Shown here: positions 10,412 to 21,879 of the stretch, piece by piece | How the letters are laid out: every line of letters starts with the position of its first letter | How positions within the stretch are numbered: the first letter of the stretch is position 1 | Assembly: GCA_030248295.1 (NCBI GenBank) | Contig: JASANH010001213.1 | Coordinates: 744,001-808,000, forward strand | DNA: 64,000 nucleotides | Reading direction: 5' to 3' | From: Mesodorylaimus sp. YZB2_4 | Lineage: Eukaryota; Nematoda; Enoplea; Dorylaimida; Dorylaimidae | Notes under the pieces: generated by a model | Database searches by the model: none | Seen by the model: the letters and a program-made list of their open reading frames with translations, nothing else | What the model was told of the DNA's origin: nothing | Made by a program: the position numbers and the translations under genes

Positions 10412-10910
10412 GGCTTAGAACCAAGGAGATAAAATACCTCGGAAAATTCAAGAGGCGTGTGTCTCGAAATGTCTGTCCGCCATATTCAATTATCCTTATC
10501 ACGTTGGTTACATAGTTTTTGTATTCGAATTGAAAATAAGCGTATGCTGTGAAAGTGTCGATTGAAGGCATGAGAACGGGTGCAGCAGGTTGTTTCTTTG
10601 GCAAATACAATTCTCCAGGTCGTTTCGCCTGCAGTAGTCGGGTGATAATTTTGTATGTAGGGACAAAAGGAGGAAATAACGAAAATGTGAGCACATATAA
10701 TCAATGGTTTGATCGTTAGTTTAGACCCTAAGCTCTGCTTTTCTGGATGATCTGTAGATCGGAAATGCCACTGACCAGATCGGGAAAAACCAGTATCCGC
10801 GCTTCGGGAACTTCTGAGAAATGTCTTGGATATTCTTCTTTCCTCGCATGCGTTTTTGCGCACTCTACAATGTGTCCATGGGAAAGGATATGACTGGCTA
10901 AGTGTGAGTT

Positions 10911-11056
10911 TTAAGCTCAAAGTATAGTTCGATGCGATGCGTCAAATAAGCGTGCGATGCGACACTTATGAGTGAACTGACAATGTAAAAAGGTGCCTAA
11001 AACGTCGCATCGCAAGCTTATTTGACGCATCGCATCGAACTATACTTCCAGCTTTA
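10911..11056. mobile_element. TTAA-ended MITE (GATGCGATGCG family), copy 1
   Basis: Long terminal inverted repeats contain AGTATAGTTCGATGCGATGC and CAAATAAGC, read inward from both ends, around a short centre. The left end is TTAAGCTCAAAG and the right end reads (inverted) TAAAGCTGGAAG, so the two extremities differ slightly. Copies 2 and 3 lie at 23911-24051 and 44564-44699. No coding capacity. TTAA borders suggest mobilisation by a piggyBac-type transposase. Confidence 0.7.
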
Positions 11057-12059
11057 TGCGCCGAATTTTACATCTAGGCACCGATAATATTCCACCCGTT
11101 TTTTAAAAATATGCCGTCACATTTCACTGTTATGATTAGTCTCCCTTTCGTACGGAAAAATAAGATTTTTAATTTTTTTGACGCATGGCTTGTGCATAAT
11201 TCCGCTTGGTAAGAGCATGCACTCGGGAGTTGCATTGTGTCTTTTGTATTTGCTAAAAGCTTCCTGTGTAAGGCATCTCTCTCAGGCAGGACCCAGGACG
11301 CTGATTGGTTTGATAACAATGCAAAAAGTCACAAAATATCCTAAAGTTATTTACAGTCTCATCCGCACCAGGCTCCAGGATCAACAACACCGAGCTCAAC
11401 AAATCTGAAAGTTAACTAAGCGGAAATTACCCAAGGGAAAAAGTTTTTTTAAAAATACGGCTGTCACAATTTTTTATATTGCAGTCATGCAGTCATTTTA
11501 CATTGCAGTGATGGCGAATTACTCAAACAAATTAAATTCGACAAAAAATTTGTATTGATCTGTATTGATTGTTTCTGTTGAAGGACATCGAAGAGCAGCG
11601 TGCATGTTTGGCGCAAACCTGGGTTCAGTATGTGACCAAGCGAAGTATATGGAGGCTGGGGCATGGAAAACTGTTGGCATTGTTAGGGCAAATACATGCA
11701 AAACATAGCTCAAAATTGTGGCATGGAAACTGGTAACTGGAAATAATTTCCCGTATCAAACTACGGTGCTTACACAAGTGACAGTGGGAGGTACATGAAG
11801 TACGAAAGCATGTGGTGTGGCCGAGCATGAAATGAATGCATGAAAATACAAAGCTGTCACCTAAAAAATGATGTGAAAAAATTTCCCCTTCTCCACGAGC
11901 TTCTCTATTCGCACTCTCCGAAACCCATGTATATTACGTATCTTTTTCGTATCTTTTTTCAATAATTTCCTCGGATTTGGTTCATAAAGAGCTGCTCTCA
12001 TCTAAGTAGAGTCGTTTAGACGTGCCAAAACAGACTGACACAACGGTTTGCACTCTAAT

Positions 12060-12530
12060 TTTCGAAAGAAATGTAACCAGCGCACCCCAGCGGCGGAAGA
12101 TATTCGAGACCGGAGTCTCTAAGCAATAACCCTCCGACTGGAGGTAGGCAAGTCTCGCGACTATACCTGCCCTAGAAAAATTGGCGCTTTTGCCGTTTGG
12201 TCCCCAAGCGAAGGCTGGCTGGAGGCTAATATCAGCCTAAGCTTAATTCTTATACCAGACTAAGCCTAAGCCTAGTATGAGTCTGAGCCCAAGTCATATG
12301 CCAGCCTAAGCCTAAGCCGAAGTCTAATACCAGCCTAAGCTAACCCATGTTGGGGACCAGACAGCAAAATTGCCGAAAAATTAACCGGAGAGGTTGACGT
12401 CCCAGCCAGGGGAGCGTATCGATTACTCCCAACCGCCAGGTTCGCTAGTTACAGAAACCTGAGATTTTTTCTTCCCAAGACAGTGTGCTCTGTAGGGGTC
12501 TTAACCATCGTGCCTGGCAGGCCCTGGTAA
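12060..12530. repeat. Dispersed repeat (CGAGTGGGAGAGA family) with telomere-like GCCTAA stretch
   Basis: Segments such as CTCCGACTGGAGGTAGGCAAG and GTTGACGTCCCAGCCAGGGG recur, often rearranged or inverted, at 37600-37830, 41800-41960 and 61030-61135. Between them, at 12230-12345, is a run of imperfect GCCTAA hexamers, including AAGCCTAAGCCTA and CAGCCTAAGCCTAAGCC. Confidence 0.5.
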
Positions 12531-12698
12531 GTGGGAGAGAGAAATCGATCTCGATAATAATCGATAATTCTCCAATCGGAGATATTTTCCTGCCGACTTT
12601 GGTCGGCCAAATTATCTCCTGCGCCTGCCAGCCTTGGCCACGGGTACTTCCGACTGGAGAATTATCGATTATTATCGAGATCGATTTCTCTCTCCCAC
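12531..12698. repeat. Near-perfect 49-bp hairpin with 70-nt loop
   Basis: Arm 12531-12579 is the reverse complement of 12650-12698 with a single mismatch by eye. Both arms contain GAAATCGATCTCGATAATAA. The loop itself has a weaker inner inversion (GGAGATATTTTCCTGCC against GGCCAAATTATCTCC). It sits inside the dispersed repeat family, whose other copies carry only one arm. Confidence 0.75.
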
Positions 12699-13140
12699 TC
12701 AGAAAATTACGATTGCGAAGGTTCTTGGAAGAGGATTACATGGTTCAAGCAAAGGCGATGAGACTTCTCGCCTCTAGTCCCTTACGTATGACAATCTTCA
12801 GTTTTCTCGGAACAAAGACGACCACTCATTAAGCTACTGATCTTGTGACTGCATTACTACGGATCAAAAGAGAGAAACGGTGCGGGCGGGTTCACGAGAG
12901 ATATCTGACAAATATTTCATTCATTCATGTAATAAGAACGTGCGAACGACAAAACGGGCAAAACAAGGGGATGTGAGATGATCGAAACAAAAAGGTTATG
13001 TGCGCGTATATCATATTGGTGGAGTGTAGATGTTGCGTCATATTATATCAGGACCCCGACCCAAGTCACATTAATAAAGAGTGCCACAGTATATCATCTA
13101 ACTTCCATGCGAATACTGTCAGGATGCACTTGGCTAGGTT

Positions 13141-14054
13141 TTATTTTTTGCAGAGGTGAACTTTTGCTTTGATCTTTTGAATACGCAGTAATTTCACAGC
13201 ACTCCGACGAAATTGTGCACTGAATGCATTGAGAGGTATAAACGCGGCTGTTGCATTAGCGCAGAAAGTATAATTTGCATTCGATCCTCTTCTGAAAGCT
13301 GGCGATACAATACCGGAATTCATAGTCGCTATGGCGCTTAAAATATTCGGTATCACAACCAAACTCATATCAAACAGAGAAACGAATAACATCAATGTGG
13401 CCAACTGCGTCCACTGAGAAGCGGCAACTTTTGAAATTTGTATAAGCCAGTAAATAAAGCGAGCAAAGTCAAGAAAGTTCCACTAGGTTCCCCAGTAGCC
13501 GATATAAGCTGGCAGGACAGTACGCAAATTTTACCAAATACCACTCCCACGTCACAAACATACGTGCCGTCGGGTTACGACAAGCTGACACTAGCCCCGG
13601 CGATCACGAATAAAGTGACTAGGAAATATGTGGTGCCCACCGTTTTTCAAGCATTGCGATTGGTCCACTTTTTGTGGAACCGCGTTGGTATGTTGATGGC
13701 CAAAACACGCTCTAATCCTCCGATCAGTACGAAAGCGCCTTGACTGACGAAGGAGAACGGATAGAACAAGGGGAAAACCGCGCTTAAGCAGGTTTGACTG
13801 CTGGCTGTGTCGGCCATCATGCTACAGTTAGCTAGACGAAACATGCCCGTGCACAATATGCGCAAGCTGACTGCGAAATTGGCTATAGCGGTCCCCTCGA
13901 TTACGGCCGATCTGCGTAGAAGCCATCGATCATTAAAAAGAACGGCGAACGCTAGTATGTTTATGATAATGGCACAAATGCCCACTCCCACGTAGGCCGA
14001 GCTCTTCGTCAGGTCCAAACCATTCTTTAATTTTGAAGATGAATTTGATGCCAT
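13141..14054 (-). pseudogene. Broken 7TM receptor, paralogue of the gene at 24660
   Basis: The minus strand from ATG 14054 encodes an N-terminus with an N-S-S glycosylation site, TM1-TM3 and an E-R-V-L-A-I motif followed by R-F-H-K-K-W-T-N, closely matching the intact receptor at 24660-25643. It then meets an in-frame TGA (13647-13649) and TAA (13575-13577). Homology continues in the same frame through TM5 to L-P-L-L-S-G. A deletion with frameshift removes the loop before TM6, and TM6-TM7 resume in another frame (13404-13141), ending near an F-R-R-S-A-V-K-L motif. Multiple independent lesions make it a pseudogene. Confidence 0.8.
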
Positions 14055-14399
14055 GATTCTCGCTAAGCTGTCTAAACGAAGATAAAAAGCAGGTGAAAAC
14101 CCAAAGTTGGACAAGAAACGAACAACCAGCAACTGCGCTAGTGAGAAGAGGCTTGGAGAAATGATGACCAGCTCAAGTCACGACAGGTCATTAGCATGCC
14201 CAGCCAGAGCCTCTGCCGGCTCGTCCCGGTCACGCGACTGCACGGGGCGGGTACAGCAATGGTTTTATCCCGCCTCCAACGACCTCGGACTCTTAAACAG
14301 CTCTCAATCCTCTCGACCAATGCCAAGAGTGCCGCCTGTATTTATGATCCACTAGACCAGAAGCTGATGGTATTTAAGAGTTCAATCATTCAACCCCCC

Positions 14400-15390
14400 C
14401 CCCCCCCATCAAGAGATAAAGTATTCTCAGTCCATTGGCATAAGCAACACATCTTGCACATCCAGCTCCAGAATGGATAATTTGGAGCTGGGCATATGGT
14501 ACACGCGTATGGCTGTCGTATTTTTAGATTTTGTCCTCCAAGACACGCCGCGAACAAATGCTACTAGCTACTAGCTACTGGGCAACGGCGTCATGTTGCA
14601 CAATATATAGAGGGCCAGGAAAGAAGCGCGCTTGCACGTAAAGTACCCGTGTACCCCGTCCTTGTCCGGATGGCGGGGTAAGGCACATACACAAGTTAAT
14701 GACTAGGTCCTTCTGGTAGCTTCGCTGGTGATCACGAATCATTGACGCACTGGCTAGCTTTGAGCCTGGTCAAACTTATTAATATGTGACTGAGCAAAAT
14801 GGTCCAGTGCATGCCTAAACTAAAAAAATTTCTGGCTGATTAGTGACTAAATCTGCCAGAAATTACTAAAATTAGCATCATCTCATCAGGAACAAACATC
14901 GCCAATGCGAAGGCGGTGGGCCCGTAGAGCTACGATTGACAAACATATCTAGCTGGACCAAGATAAGTGGGTGCCATTTACTGCTCTGGCTTCTACATTA
15001 TTCTTTACATGCGGACAATTGTCACGAAATAGCTTTCGCAGCAATAGGGACATAGATGGCCAGAAGTAGGTACTGGTCTCCATTCGATTGATTTCTTCAC
15101 GGTTTTGAATTTGGGTCTAAAAGAAACGATATGCTTATATTTAGCTGTGGCTAATAGAAACTTTGCTTCACTCACATTGAATTACTCTCGCCTTAAAGCC
15201 ATTAAAAGTTGTGAACCCCGAATTAAAGATGACAATCATCTCGTTTGATTGAGAATAAATTCGATAATTTGGTTTTTCAAAGCAGCAGTATCTAAAATGT
15301 AAGGAAATATTTCAACCTGAATAATAATTGTGTCCTTCCCCCCCCCCCCCCCCCCCCCCCCCTAGTATCAGCAGCTAATACCTATGCGCA
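14400..15390. other. Gene-poor stretch; possible 3' exon of the astacin gene
   Basis: Homopolymer C runs lie at 14394-14406 and 15338-15362. On the minus strand a strong acceptor-like TTTCTTTTAG ends at about 15117 and is followed by about 50 open codons in one frame, or about 37 (with a C-P-Y-C-C cluster) in another. Either could be a last exon of the protease gene upstream, but I cannot choose between them. Confidence 0.25.
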
Positions 15391-15395
15391 TGACG

Positions 15396-15816
15396 CCAGG
15401 TCCGACATTGGGTAGGAAAGTGTACCTGACCCCACCCGAGACCTAAACTCCAAAACCAAACCCGACGCAACCCGAGGGGTGCTTTACCCAAGCCTGATCC
15501 GACCCGAGAAATTTCTGCCAAATCCGACCGCCCCCCAACCCGACTTTTTTCTGACTTTTTGACCAAGATATTCATTTCTCATGCTGAAGATATATCTTCT
15601 GTATTTCCATGTTAATTTTTATCCAAATTACGCGCAAAAAGTGGGTTTCAAGCAATTTGAGAAGCAAGTCTGTAAAGAGAAATTTTGGTCCATCTGTGAG
15701 TCATAAAAGTCGGGTTTTTGGGGTTCCAAAATCGAACACCGACCCGACTTGCACCCGACTTTTCGGGTCGGGTTTTCAAATTCAAAAAATGGTCGGGTAC
15801 CCGATGTCGGACCTGG
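15396..15816. mobile_element. Inverted-repeat element rich in GGGTCGGGT
   Basis: The ends CCAGGTCCGACATTGGGTA (15396-15414) and TACCCGATGTCGGACCTGG (about 15798-15816) are inverted repeats with one mismatch. The interior is dominated by CCCGACCCGA words on the left and their complement on the right. It probably sits in the last intron, or just downstream, of the astacin gene. It resembles the degenerate blocks at 2610 and 4470. Confidence 0.55.
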
Positions 15817-15906
15817 GCATGACAGGACCACTGGGATTGGGCAGAACCAGATGAGGGGATACTGTATGTGGCCCCACGTCACCCCCGAAAAACAGTCTGT
15901 TTTTAC

Positions 15907-18072
15907 CTCATCCCAGTATTTACGAACTGCGTGTCATTCTTGACTTCGACATAATCAGTGCAAGTGGGCCCACAAGCCAATTGGAAGATGTCGATAAATT
16001 CTAGCGCTATGCGGCGTCCACTTGGAGCCTTCATTTAAAAGGAACGTATACGTACTGTATTCAACAAAAACAGAAATTATTGTCTTACTCGCAAAATCCA
16101 ACTGCATCTTTGGTTGTTGCTATAATGCTCTGGGTAATTGGGGCTGCTGATATTGGTCCAGTCGTCATTCACATAGACTAGACCACCGCAAGCCGCATCT
16201 GTAGACGTTCACTGCACACTTTTGCGACATCACACGACATAACAGCACACGAACTTTTTGAACTCTCAGCTGAATCGCAGTAAATACCGCCCAGGCCATC
16301 AGGACATAAGCAACCGTTGCAAAATCCAGGATGTGTGTATCCTCCATTCGAGCAAGAAAATTGGGTTTGACATTTTCCTAATAGTAAAGCGATTTCAACA
16401 GTCTTTACAACTGGAATAAAAAGATGGGTCAAAATGTTACCTTCGCAATAAAGTTTATTGACGGCCTTGACGTCGAGGAATGATGGCGCCTCACGTTGCC
16501 CGATTGTGGCCCGGTATGCGGGAACATGAGTTTCTATGGTCATGTGCTTGTCGTTCGAAGTGAAGGCGTATGGTCCATAATGCATAACTGAACCCATATC
16601 GTACGGAATTCCGTATGTTTCAGTTTGTTGCCAACTACGTTTCAAAAAATTATTTGTCATATCGTTTTTTACATTTTGCCATAAAATTTGAATGTATTGT
16701 TCGCTGTCTGGTCGGGCCTGCTCGTGCCACATTCCCAGGGCGTGACCAATTTCATGGGCCACGTATCCCATCTGCAAGAAAGTATCATATTGCTACGACT
16801 GGACATGGACTAGAGCCAAAATTTGCAAGTTAAAAATCTGGATCTATTAAGCAAATGGCGGCTTGATGCTGAATTGGTTCAGACAGTCTGAGCATTGGTA
16901 TACACCCCCTCATGTGTACGGGCCAAGCAGCCTGTGCCACCAAAACTCACCCCTTGGTTAAAAATTCAACTTATTTTTGCAGTCACAGCCTACATGTTTC
17001 AGTCTGTTGCCGACTGTATTCTATGTTTTGAATTTTTTCTCAGATAAAATTTACATTTTGCCATAAAATTTGAATGTTTTGTTCTCTATCTGATCGAGAC
17101 CAGTCCCAGAGGCAATCGAACTCTATCTACAGTACAGAGGTCTTACCTTGGCACAGTTCCTTCCAATCGATATTGGCTGCTTGCCCCCAACTTTTCCCAC
17201 GTGTGAATAGCAGCTAATCCAATGCAGTTTGACTATAGTATAAGCCGAAGTATGGCTCGAAACATTGCTACCTGTCATCATCTCCTTTGAAAAACGACAA
17301 ATAGTCCCCATCTTTGATGTATGGGTCGTGCTGAAACCAAAGACAGGTATGCGTTCTCCAGAATTCCAGTGCTTCGTCGATTGCTTTGCGTTCAGGCGGT
17401 CCTGCAAACATAGGAATAAGTGAACTGTGCACACACAGACTGCATTAGTACCTATGGACGGGTCCAATATGTACTTGATAGGCATGTCAGGCCATTTGGC
17501 CAGGCGATCGTGTAAAACAGCAGAACGCTTGGCTCTGACCTGATTTGCTTGAGTTTGGCTTTTCACCTCTTCCAAGATGCTATTGGCTTGTAATGGGGTG
17601 AGCAAAATGTCACCCTCAAATAAATATGTGCCCGGACTGCCGGAAATGTTGGATGGTGCTGGATCATCATTTTCCTGAAATAGTTTGTAAAATGTGCTAA
17701 CAATGTGCCATCAGTCATATAGAAGAGTAAAGGCATGTTTATGCTCCCACTGTATAAGATCAACTATTCACTCACTAAAATGGTGACATTTCTGCCTTGT
17801 TCATAACTTCCGAGTCCAAACACATTCTGAGTGTGATCCGTTGCTTTCTTCTCCATAAACTCCAGTTTGTATCCCATTGAAATTTCATTCAGTTGGCCAA
17901 GGATGGCAGCCACATCCAGTAAATCTTTCTTAGTCATTGAAGAATTCTGTTTGACATACTTGTTCATATCGAAGCTATACTTTGCAGGAGCACTGTTCAC
18001 AAACCATTTGCTATACCAAAGAGCAATGGGCAGAAGGCCGTACATGAACAGTGATCTGGCCAATGCAGCCAT
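15907..18072 (-). CDS. Astacin (M12A) zinc metalloprotease with EGF-like and CUB domains, 3' end open
   Basis: Eight exons read on the minus strand: 18072-17776, 17674-17452, 17401-17272, 17213-17147, 16771-16441, 16377-about 16255, 16198-16089, 16028-15907. Introns are GT-AG, mostly 50-101 nt; the fourth is 375 nt. Reading frames join exactly; only the exon 6 donor is ambiguous (16255 or 16249). Residues 1-30 hold a signal-type hydrophobic start. A propeptide has L-F-E-G-D-I-L-L and a furin-like R-A-K-R at 146-149. The catalytic domain contains H-E-I-G-H-A-L-G-M-W-H-E (245-256, zinc ligands and catalytic Glu) and the Met-turn S-V-M-H-Y (300-304). An EGF-like N-G-G-Y...C-P-D-G-L-G-G module and a CUB domain (C-G-G-L, I-S-S-P-N-Y-P, D-Y-V-E-V) follow. 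The layout matches nematode NAS proteases, secreted enzymes of cuticle, hatching or digestion. The coding region continues beyond 15907. Confidence 0.88.
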
Positions 18073-18804
18073 ATCGGATCTATGCAGAACCAATGACTGG
18101 CTCAAAACTTACTATTATATGACATGTCTGGAAAAACACGTTAAACTCTTTTATTTTCCGAATGTAGTCTGTGAAAGGTTTTAAAAAATTTTCTTGGCAG
18201 TATGCCATCGCTGTGAAAGACAGACGTCATTTACGACCTCATTCGTCTGCATTGGATGACACAGTTTTTCATTCAAATATGTGTCCTCCAGATTTGGTAA
18301 TAGTTTGAAACGAGAACATCATTTTTTTTTGTCTTGAGCTGGACATTTGTCTTCGTATTCATTTCAAGGTCTCTGACTGTGAGTAGAAACGAAGTGGTAT
18401 CTCGGACTAAATTTAGGCGCTGTCGCAACCTTCTTTGCTCTGGTTCATCGGGTCAAAAGAGCGCCTTTTGTTTCTTTTGCACATGGTTAGTTGACGAGAA
18501 ATTTTATTTAGGACTTAATTAAAGGATATACCCGTATAAGATATTTCTTCATATTGGGCAGAACAAAAATATTGGCTTCAACACAATTAAAAACTGAATA
18601 TAATATTTAGGAGTTAAACAATTGGGTTTCAGCGAATTAGTGCACGCGACTGAATCACCAGGACAGGATTATAATGTAGGCAAAGTCTGAATAATGCGGG
18701 GTGAAACTGATCAACAGCTACCAAAAGGCCAGAAGACGCTCTGGCCTACCAGCATACGCATACCGGCCACGACGAAAGTATTACCCGCAATAGATCATCA
18801 TTTC

Positions 18805-19700
18805 TTATTTCCCTCCTCTGCTTCCTCCCCAAACTTGAGCTGGCTGCCTCTCAGTTTGGCCACTGTTCAAAAAATTGGTTAGTGCGCCCATCAGGTTGTT
18901 GGCAATGCCAGACAGTATTTCTTGAATGGGTGGCTGCTTTGCCGAAGAACTTTCCAGAGTGCTGCCCTCTTCATCGCCAGGAAATGAGGGTCTTTCGGGA
19001 ACTGGAGACGGCGTTTGATCAGGGGTCGAGTCTGGCCCGTATTCGGGGCAGGTCACCCACAGGGTCGTGCAGCACCGCCGACGAGTGCCAGGCAATTGGA
19101 GTAGCGCCCTGCATACCTGCAAGTCAGACTCACGTCACATGACTAGTCTCATGTCATTTAAAATTGGCGGGCACATCTTTTGTACCTGCAGCCTGACATG
19201 ATTTTCATGCGGGGTCATGTTGACATTGGGGAAGAAGGGCGGACTGTACGGGTGGTCGACGGTTGATGGAGCCGTGGAGATTGTTCCTGTAGTGTTCCGT
19301 TTTCGTCGAATTGGATTCCTGCCACTTTTTCTTGCCTCGCCGTCCCGAAAATGTCTGTTTTGCAATACGGTCGTCTGGTCCTCGGGACTGTACTCACTGC
19401 CTAGTGCGCTTCCTGATATTTCTAGGTCATACAGGGCGTCCAAAAGGATCTCGCATGAAGCCGAATGGGCTCGTTCTTCTTCCAAGGTTGAGTCATCGCA
19501 ACGAACTTAAAAATATTAGCACAAATGAGCTATTATGAAAAGGGGGAATCAGGCATTTTCATTTGTGACAAATTTTTGCATTTTTTAAATTTTTCACACA
19601 AATAATTTTTCCCCTACTTACGTGTATAAGCTTCCTCGTTTTTACAAAGTCCGATGAAGAGTGTGCACATTACACAAGTCACCAATATCCACCTGTTCAT
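18805..19700 (-). CDS. Unrecognised secreted precursor, three exons (236 aa)
   Basis: Minus strand. Exon 1 (19700-19622) is an ATG signal peptide ending at a strong donor GTAAGTAG. Exon 2 (19505-19186) follows an AT-rich acceptor. Exon 3 (19116-18805) follows a TTGCAG acceptor. Introns are 116 and 69 nt, and phases (1, then 0) fit exactly. The N-terminal region has C29 and C44 and an acidic stretch. R-R-K-R at 93-96 is a furin-like site followed directly by an N-T-T glycosylation site. The product after cleavage has C135, C148, C149 and C156 (C-x12-CC-x6-C) and a Pro/Ser-rich then amphipathic C-terminus. I do not recognise the family; a processed peptide hormone, growth-factor-like ligand or cysteine-knot remnant are possibilities, none proven. 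It lies 0.7 kb upstream of the astacin gene, on the same strand, with its own signal peptide. Confidence 0.6.
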
Positions 19701-20490
19701 CGTGGTACCTAATCGCTCACTGCCCGCGACAGACCCGTGACTCGAGCAACTTCTGACTCTCTAGCTAACACTTCGTCAGAACTAGAATATTCTATATTTC
19801 GGCTTGCTCACGCAAAAATGTTCGAATGTACACGGGCAGTTATTACGCCTACATGGAAATAGGTGTAGGCGGAACAATAGCATTGATTCAGCGCAAGGCT
19901 AACTAGAGCAAAGGTAAAACTCGAACCGGCTTTTACGCGACATGCGACAAGGGCACAAGGTTAGCCAACCGCTTTCAATGGGCGTAGCGTACAGTTAGCT
20001 GGAAAATAGAGTTTTGTACAGGCCTATACTGTTATTACGTGTCAGCATAATGCGCTGTTGTGAATGCTTATTGGCCCGTGCGGACACAAACTCGACTTGT
20101 ACAAACACTCAATGGAACTCACGATCAGATTTTACTTCAGAGACTGAATTCGTATCTCATCCACACGTTTAAGGACAAGCAGAAGTTTCTTGAGGTTTTA
20201 AACGGCCCCTGGGCTGGGCATAAAATGCATGATCATGTTTGTATCGTTTGAGATATCGTTTTTTTGTGGCTTGAGTCGTGCATCCGCAGTTCCCCACGGG
20301 ATTTCCAACTCGTTTTACTTGTAGTCGGGCAGCATACGATAAGCGAGGCCGTGGGGCGACCAGCTCTCACGGCCTACGGCTCACGGTACACTAGAACAAA
20401 ACTCTGACGGTTCCACCAGGAGTATCTTCGCCCGGGGCATCTAGTTCACCAGCATCCCAGGACGATACTGGGTGAAGAACCTCCTAACTG

Positions 20491-21640
20491 GTGTTCGAGC
20501 ACTGGTTTCCTGATGCTCTACTCTTTCGGCGTCCGCCACTTAACGGCTGTACGCCCCGACCTGGCGACGGCCAGCCTGGCGACGCTGACCTGACGACGCC
20601 GATCAGGGCGATAGGCCAGCCTGGCGATGGACAACTAGGCGATGGACAACTGGGCGATGGACAACCAGGCGATGGGTGACCTGACGACGGCTGTCTGACT
20701 TCCGAAAAGACTCTTTTAAGTTCAAGCATTCGTGTAATGTCAGGTACACTACACAGAAGACATGACTCACCATGACGATGTCGATTTGAATTTCAGACAA
20801 CACATGTAATACAAGTTATCAAAGACACACCAAAGATGATCCAAAACTCGAGACATGAATTTCCTGCATATCCTGCTAATCCATCTGGTAATTGTGAGAA
20901 ACACCACGGAGAAACTCGATGATGTTAGCACGGTCGTAGGAGCGTACTTTTCTCAGAATACGTTCGTCAGCTTCTTCATACTGAGCCCGCTTGTGAGGAG
21001 GTTGGTGTCCCGCAACGTACCGCTCATAATCAGCATCACATACTTTCTGCGTTTTCTTTAATCCATCAATAAACTTCCACAGTGATGGATGAGCCACTCC
21101 AAACGACAGCTGAAGCTTGCGATGCGAAGCCACTGCGGAGTTGTTGGTGCGATCTTGACCAAGTAAAGTGCGCTGATGGACATTCCAAATTGAATAGGGA
21201 AACAGCGGTGGCGCGCGTGTTCCATTGTTTTGATCACATCGCCAGAATGTAAAGAGATATTCTTGCTCTGCTTGTCCTTCACATATGCGTAGCCATCGTG
21301 GCTAAACTTTTGCTTGTTTTGCTGGGAAGTAATTGCAAGATCCATTTCTATAGTCCGGAGCGGCAGACAAAACTCCTGACAAAACTCTTGACAATACGAC
21401 AACAAGACTGATGAAACAATGGTCGTCAAGTCATCCGTCGCCAGGTCGTCCGTCGGTAAGTAGGCTGATCGCCTGGTCATCCCTCGCCAGGCCGTCCATC
21501 ACCCGGCTGGCCAATCGCCAGGTCGGCGTCGCCAGGTCAGCGTCGCCAGGATAACCATAGTCAGGTCGGCCTGGTCCGACTTGACGGGACTTGGTGACTC
21601 GTCCAAAATCAGGTGCAAGGCCAGCGAAAGACACGCTGAA
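20491..21640 (-). mobile_element. Internally deleted MULE-type transposon with FLYWCH and transposase-tail remnants
   Basis: Arms 20575-20621 and 21505-21550 are inverted repeats (CCTGGCGACGCTGACCTG...GGCCAGCC) and grade into tandem GGCGATGGACAAC-like units at 20630-20680. Between them, on the minus strand, is a FLYWCH-like zinc-finger start (H-D-G-Y-A-Y-V-K-D-K, then H-A-R-H-R-C, about 21330-21190). In another frame lies the C-terminal signature of animal MULE transposases: R-T-N-N-S, then H-R-K-L-Q and H-P-S-L-W-K-F-I-D-G-L-K-K, ending at 20876. The catalytic middle is missing and the Trp of the expected W-H-R is lost. Outer borders are uncertain. Confidence 0.6.
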
Positions 21641-21879
21641 TACCCGGAAAAACCAGTTCCCTCTCTGTTCGTGAGGACTCTTACCAAGCTGTCACTCACA
21701 GCAGGAATAGAACTGCGGCATCCCAGTCAGGTCTGGTCGCCCAATCAACGCGGGACCAACGCCCTGAGAAATCGCGGAATCCTGTTCGCTCTCTCGTTCC
21801 CTGTGGGTTGGGCGTCTGCCCCTCAGGGGCCCAGTAATGAGCGTGTGTTCGACTCGTGGGCCAGTAAATCATTTCGTAT

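Noticed and set aside
16178-16254. End of the astacin at the stop near 16178
   Set aside because: A 50-56 nt intron joins the EGF-like exon to an unmistakable CUB exon in another frame, so the stop is intronic/out of frame.
17123-17605. Single long minus-strand frame through astacin exons 2-4
   Set aside because: It reads through two introns with GT-AG borders; splicing restores the conserved protease sequence in a different frame for exons 3 and 4.
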